Below are positions 60,223 through 64,000 of a stretch of DNA of 64,000 bases, one piece after another (position 1 is the stretch's first letter; each line of letters starts with the position of its first letter). Made by a program: the position numbers and the translations under genes. The DNA comes from Candidatus Mediterraneibacter quadrami (GTDB lineage: Bacteria > Bacillota > Clostridia > Lachnospirales > Lachnospiraceae): assembly GCA_019120575.1 (NCBI GenBank), contig DWUU01000025.1, positions 1 to 64,000 on the forward strand, read 5' to 3'. The notes beneath the pieces are model-generated. The model searched no databases. It was not told the DNA's origin and was given only the letters and a program-made list of their open reading frames with translations.

Positions 60223-60978
60223 TTACTTCAGATCCAGTTCCACCGGACAGTGGTCCGATCCCATAATGCCGGTCAGGATCTTCGCATCGGCCAGCCTGTC
60301 CTTCAGGCTCTCCGACACGCAGAAATAGTCAATGCGCCAACCCGCGTTCTTTGCCCGGGCGCTGAACCGGTAGGACCACCAGGAGTAGATCCCCTCCTGA
60401 TCCGGATAGAAATACCGGAACGTATCGATAAAGCCTGCATCCAGCAGTTCCGTGAACTTCTGCCGCTCTTCATCCGTGAAACCGGCGTTTTTCCGGTTCG
60501 TTTTCGGGTTCTTCAGGTCGATCTCCTGATGCGCCACGTTCATGTCCCCTGTCACGATGACCGGTTTTTTCTCTTCCAGCTTTTTCAGATACGCGCGGAA
60601 ATCATCCTCCCATTTCATCCGGTAGTCAAGACGCGCCAGTTCATTCTGGGAGTTGGGCGTATATACCGTGACAAAATAATAATCCCCGAACTCACAGGTG
60701 ATCACGCGGCCCTCCTGATCGTGTTCTTCGATCCCGATGCCGTAAGATACGCTTAAAGGCTCTTCCTTCGTAAATACCGCCGTACCGGAATAGCCTTTCC
60801 TCACAGCGTAATTCCAGTACTGGTGATACCCCGGGAGGTCCAGGTCCAGCTGTCCTTCCTGCATCTTCGTCTCCTGGATGCAGAAGATATCCGCGTCAGC
60901 CTCCTTAAAAAAATCAAGGAATCCCTTCTGGACACACGCCCGGATTCCGTTTACATTCCATGATATCAGTTTTTTCAT
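60223..60978 (-). CDS. xth: Exodeoxyribonuclease III / AP endonuclease
   Basis: A 251-residue exonuclease III of the ExoA type. [51 protein letters not shown] and [15 protein letters not shown] carry the metal and catalytic residues. It cuts DNA at abasic sites during base-excision repair. The start codon lies inside the 3' end of truA (65-base same-strand overlap) with AAGAGGTATGGT before it. Confidence 0.96.
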   Translation of the reverse strand: MKKLISWNVNGIRACVQKGFLDFFKEADADIFCIQETKMQEGQLDLDLPGYHQYWNYAVRKGYSGTAVFTKEEPLSVSYGIGIEEHDQEGRVITCEFGDYYFVTVYTPNSQNELARLDYRMKWEDDFRAYLKKLEEKKPVIVTGDMNVAHQEIDLKNPKTNRKNAGFTDEERQKFTELLDAGFIDTFRYFYPDQEGIYSWWSYRFSARAKNAGWRIDYFCVSESLKDRLADAKILTGIMGSDHCPVELDLK

Positions 60979-61708
60979 ACCATACCTCTTTTAAGAACAG
61001 TCCTCTCGCCGGGGCAGGGAATCCGGCCTGTTCTCTGTTTTTTGTCCGCAGCGCTTCCCGCACACTCTCCGGCGTGCGCCGCCCCGTACCTGCCTCCAGC
61101 AGCGTGCCCGTCAGGATCCTGACCATGTGATACATAAAGCCGCTGCCCTCAAACCGGAACGTCACAAGATGATCCCGTCTGCTGACCATTATAGCACAGA
61201 TCGTGCGTTTTGTAGATGTCTCATCCCGTTTGTCCGTAAAGCCGGCGAAATCATGCGTCCCGGTCAGATACTCCGCGGCCTTCCTCATCGCATTCAGATC
61301 CAGGTGGTAAGGGAAATGATAGCAGTAACGACGGCGGAACACATCCGGTCGTTCCCCGACATCCACATAATATTCATAGGCTTTCCCCACGGCGCTCTTC
61401 CGCGCATGGAATCCGTTCTTTACAAGCTGCGCGTCAAGGATGCGGATATCCTCCGGCAGCATTGCATTGACCTTCCCCGTGAAGAAATCCGGCTCAGCCG
61501 CACCGGAGAGGACCACACTGGCCGTCTGCCCTGAGGCATGGACCCCGGCGTCGGTCCGTCCGGAACCGTTCACTTCCACCGGGTATCCCAAAGCTTCTGA
61601 TACAGTCCGTTCCAGCACGCCCTGTACCGTCCGCTCTGTCAGAGCCTGCCGCTGCCAGCCCTGCCAGCGTGTCCCGTCATAGGCGATCGTCAGTTTATAG
61701 GTGCGCAT
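60914..61708 (-). CDS. truA: tRNA pseudouridine(38-40) synthase
   Basis: A 264-residue TruA. The catalytic Asp is in [14 protein letters not shown] (about 50-63), with [17 protein letters not shown] and the closing [13 protein letters not shown]. After the usual family end there are about 18 extra residues that overlap the xth start by 65 bases. It modifies the anticodon arm of tRNAs. The start is four bases after the nrdR stop, implying coupling. Confidence 0.95.
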   Translation of the reverse strand: MRTYKLTIAYDGTRWQGWQRQALTERTVQGVLERTVSEALGYPVEVNGSGRTDAGVHASGQTASVVLSGAAEPDFFTGKVNAMLPEDIRILDAQLVKNGFHARKSAVGKAYEYYVDVGERPDVFRRRYCYHFPYHLDLNAMRKAAEYLTGTHDFAGFTDKRDETSTKRTICAIMVSRRDHLVTFRFEGSGFMYHMVRILTGTLLEAGTGRRTPESVREALRTKNREQAGFPAPARGLFLKEVWYEKTDIMECKRNPGVCPEGIP

Positions 61709-61711
61709 AAC

Positions 61712-62161
61712 TTACTGCAGGAACTTCTTCAGTTCATCCATAAACGTATTCACGTCCTTGAATTCCCTGTATACGGACGCAAACCGCACATAGGCCACCG
61801 GATCCAGTTTCTCCAGCTTCTCCATCACGATCTCGCCGATCACGCTGCTTGGAAGTTCCTTCTCTTCCCGGTTAAAAAGCTCCAGTTCCACTTCATCGAT
61901 CGTCTTCTGGATCTCATCCGCCGGAACGGGACGCTTGTAGCACGCGCTTAAAATCCCTTTTTCCAGTTTGGAACGCTGGTACTGTTCCCGGTTATTATCC
62001 TTCTTGATCACAATCAGCGGGATGGTCTCCACTTTCTCGTACGTTGTAAACCTGCGGCCGCACTCATCGCAGGAACGGCGCCGTCTGATGGAGCTTTTGT
62101 CCTCAGCCGGACGGGAATCGATCACCCTTGTATCAGGATTGCCGCAATATGGACATCTCAT
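61712..62161 (-). CDS. nrdR: Transcriptional repressor of ribonucleotide reductase genes
   Basis: A 149-residue NrdR: the zinc ribbon MRCPYCGNPDTRVIDSRPAED...CDECGRRF is followed by the ATP-cone domain (VIKKDNNREQYQRSKLEKGI). It binds ATP and dATP and represses ribonucleotide reductase genes. The track ORF is much longer; the start at 62161 fits the conserved N-terminus. It is second in the ylmC-nrdR-truA-xth run. Confidence 0.97.
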   Translation of the reverse strand: MRCPYCGNPDTRVIDSRPAEDKSSIRRRRSCDECGRRFTTYEKVETIPLIVIKKDNNREQYQRSKLEKGILSACYKRPVPADEIQKTIDEVELELFNREEKELPSSVIGEIVMEKLEKLDPVAYVRFASVYREFKDVNTFMDELKKFLQ

Positions 62162-62208
62162 AGCATTTTCCGCCTTTCTTTCCAATCTGCGTACATTATA
62201 CACAATCG

Positions 62209-62463
62209 TCAAAACTTTTGCAAAAACTTTTCTTCCTGAATCTCCACGATCACCGTATCCGGCCCGATCGTCCGGATGCAGCCGAAGGGGATCACATACT
62301 CGCAGTCTGTTCCGAGGAAGCCGCAGATCCGTCCGGGCCCCGGTATGATCACAGATTCCACCGTTCCGCTGCACGGGTTGATCTCCACATCCACAATCCG
62401 CCCAAGCCGTTTTCCGCTGCATATATTAACGACCTCCCTGGCCTTCAGCTCACACATCCGCAT
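62209..62463 (-). CDS. YlmC/YmxH-family PRC-barrel protein
   Basis: An 84-residue protein with MCELKAREVVNICSGKRLGRIVDVEINPCSG, the YlmC/YmxH signature, a small PRC-barrel fold found in sporulating Firmicutes and implicated in sporulation. AAGGAGGCGTCCGGC precedes ATG 62463. The longer track ORF is unsupported. It is the first gene of the minus-strand run that ends at fructokinase. Confidence 0.9.
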   Translation of the reverse strand: MRMCELKAREVVNICSGKRLGRIVDVEINPCSGTVESVIIPGPGRICGFLGTDCEYVIPFGCIRTIGPDTVIVEIQEEKFLQKF

Positions 62464-62635
62464 GCCGGACGCCTCCTTTTTCTTTCCGGTCTTATGCCGC
62501 TCCTTCTGAGGCAGCGAAGCTTCTATCTGAAATATATGCAGATTTTCCCGGTATGTGAATCGGTAAAAGTCCTTTCCTTTTTCAAAATCATGGCTTACAA
62601 TAAGGAAAATACGCAAAAGGAGTTCAGACAGATAT

Positions 62636-63016
62636 ATGAAAGAAACCATCCTGCTTTTCAACGCGCCGGAGAAAGAGACGCTCCTCAGGATCGAAGCCGC
62701 GCTCTTCCCGCTGCACATACGCATGAAACGCATTTCAAAAGAAAATTATAACCAGCCCCTCGGATCACTTGCCGGCCTGAAAGATGTCCTTCCGGCAGAA
62801 GGATCCTACGAGGGTCCGGAGCTTCCGGCCCCCATGTTCATCTTCTGCTTTCTCAGCGAAAACCGGCTCAACCAGGCCCTTGCCGCCCTTCGGAGATGCG
62901 GCGCCGGCCCGTTCCCGTATAAAGCGGTCCTGACCCCCGCCAACAGCACCTGGACCGCGCCCGACTGCTTCGCCGAGATCCGCCGGGAGCACGAAGCGCT
63001 CCATCCGGATAAATGA
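62636..63016 (+). CDS. DUF3783 family protein
   Basis: A 126-residue soluble protein matching DUF3783: KETILLFNAPEKETLLRIEA, MFIFCFLSENRLNQALAALRR and PYKAVLTPANSTWT. The function is unknown. AAAAGGAG lies about 16 bases before the ATG. It is divergent from ylmC, and TACAAT near 62594 may be its -10 box. Confidence 0.82.
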   Translation: MKETILLFNAPEKETLLRIEAALFPLHIRMKRISKENYNQPLGSLAGLKDVLPAEGSYEGPELPAPMFIFCFLSENRLNQALAALRRCGAGPFPYKAVLTPANSTWTAPDCFAEIRREHEALHPDK

Positions 63017-63098
63017 GAACGCTTTACATTATCCGGCGGATAACTTATAATGGACAGATATTTTATTAATAAAGATCACAGGTGAGGAATAAAAGATC

Positions 63099-64000
63099 AT
63101 GTGGAAAAGAAGAGTCATGAAGAAAAAGGCAATCGCATTACTGAAGCATAACTACCGGCGAATGGTCTCCGTCTGCTTCCTGATCGCAGTCCTTACATCA
63201 GCCTATGCAGTCTCCACAACATTCCTGAACCTGCAGATTCCTTCATCTTACGCCCCGGCCGAATCGGTCTTCACGCTCAGCATCCCGAACTCTGAAGCCG
63301 TGATCGGCGCCGTCCACAATTTTGCAGACAGCACGTCGCTTCCCGGACTTTTACACGGAATACCAGAGGCCATCATCGCGGTCCTGATCGATCTGTTCTC
63401 CTCGACCATTTCCGTCTTTTTTACACTGCTTCGCACAGCAAACGCCGCTTTTACCGGCGGCTTCGGACTTCCGGTGATCTTTTCAGCGGTCAGTGTTTTA
63501 TTTGCTTTTCTGTATCAGATTTTTGTAAGCAATATCCTGATCATCGGTGAACGGCGTTTCTTTCTTGAAAACCGCAGTTACAGAAATACCCGGATCTCCA
63601 AAATTTTCTTCATGTATAAACTGCGCTGCGAACGGCATCCTGCCTGGGTCATGCTCTGCCGTTCCTTTTTCCAGTTTCTGTGGAACCTCACGGTCATCGG
63701 CGGGATCATCAAACATTATGAATATCTGATGATCCCTTACATACTGGCGGAAAACCCGAAGGTCGGCCGCAGGGAGGCCTTTTCGCTCTCCCGTCAGCTC
63801 ATGCGGCGGAACAAATGGAAATTCTTCCTTCTTGACCTGTCATTCCTGGGCTGGCACTTCCTCTCGCTGTGCACACTGGGGCTTTTGAGCTATCTGTTCG
63901 TACATCCCTATGCAGCGGCCTGCCGGGCGGAAATCTACGCCACGCTCCGGAGAAATTACGTACTTTCCCGTTCACCCGGATACGAGGCGCTCAACGATTC
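63099..64000 (+). CDS. DUF975-family membrane protein, 3' end cut by window edge
   Basis: About 300 codons are read without a stop to the right edge, so the ORF track lacks it. Several hydrophobic helices are seen (MVSVCFLIAVLTSAYAVS, PVIFSAVSVLFAFLYQIFVS, WKFFLLDLSFLGWHFLSLCT), with the DUF975 hallmarks VSNILIIGERRFFLENRSY and MIPYILAENPKVGRREAFSL. Function unknown. GGTGAGGAATAAAAGATC precedes ATG 63099. Confidence 0.88.
   Translation, partial: MWKRRVMKKKAIALLKHNYRRMVSVCFLIAVLTSAYAVSTTFLNLQIPSSYAPAESVFTLSIPNSEAVIGAVHNFADSTSLPGLLHGIPEAIIAVLIDLFSSTISVFFTLLRTANAAFTGGFGLPVIFSAVSVLFAFLYQIFVSNILIIGERRFFLENRSYRNTRISKIFFMYKLRCERHPAWVMLCRSFFQFLWNLTVIGGIIKHYEYLMIPYILAENPKVGRREAFSLSRQLMRRNKWKFFLLDLSFLGWHFLSLCTLGLLSYLFVHPYAAACRAEIYATLRRNYVLSRSPGYEALND

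Noticed and set aside
1-64000. Prophage, integrative element or insertion sequence
   Set aside because: No integrase, transposase, relaxase or phage structural gene was found on either strand.

Overview
The window looks like a chromosomal segment from a spore-forming clostridium, most likely Lachnospiraceae. Supporting signs are the recJ-rel-MBL-hemZ-hisS-aspS gene order, a YlmC/YmxH sporulation-type protein, DUF5721, DUF3783, DUF4358 and DUF975 genes, a second ClpX-type ATPase, and AGGAGG-type ribosome binding sites nearly everywhere. I see no rRNA operon, phage, transposase or CRISPR array. The only RNA gene of a standard class is a tRNA-Gly(GCC). Nearly all long antisense ORFs in the track are shadows caused by GC-rich codon use.

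Layout. 1-8.6 kb is a patchy accessory stretch. It holds a cut-off fluoride channel gene, an N-terminally truncated AAA/PD-(D/E)XK gene, a frameshifted small gene, small hypothetical and lipoprotein genes, a DUF2812-PadR pair with two operator-like dyads, and an Lsa-type ABC-F antibiotic-resistance ATPase behind a readable transcription attenuator. 8.7-14.6 kb is one minus-strand run, marR-thyA-folA-znuA-znuC-znuB-agcS, which couples dTMP/folate synthesis with zinc uptake. brnQ and tRNA-Gly follow. 16.3-18.2 kb holds an MFS transporter, a type I toxin-antitoxin module and an orphan HicB. 18.2-27.6 kb is the aspS-hisS-hemZ-MBL-rel-recJ housekeeping block. 27.8-35.5 kb carries a GH31 glucosidase, a sugar or maltose O-acetyltransferase, an AEC carrier, pyruvate kinase and amino-acid exporters (AzlCD, ThrE-type). 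35.6-40.2 kb is the potABCD polyamine importer.

40.4-45.3 kb holds a HAD phosphatase, a divergent signal peptidase II, a zinc-ribbon protein, a Csp-like S8 peptidase whose catalytic serine position reads cysteine, and a ClpX paralogue. 45.4-54.2 kb is a long minus-strand run: an acyl (O-acetyl) transfer cassette (SGNH hydrolase, DUF4358, MBOAT, DHHW), then rluF, ligA, and a DUF1538 membrane protein paired with a tandem PII-like protein. 54.4-62.5 kb holds DUF5721, htpG with a CIRCE element, fructokinase, two CobW-type GTPases (one fused to a TIGR03943-like domain, one with a long His-rich stretch), xth, truA, nrdR and ylmC. The window ends in a cut-off DUF975 membrane gene.

The points most worth following up are the ABC-F attenuator, whose leader peptide, anti-terminator and terminator segments can all be matched by eye; the Asp-His-Cys subtilisin; the CobW/TIGR03943 fusion beside a His-rich CobW; the toxin-antitoxin module with matching termini; and a pair of 48-bp palindromes with compensatory changes flanking the pot operon. 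All positions, motifs and pairings come from reading the sequence. No search, fold or alignment was run.
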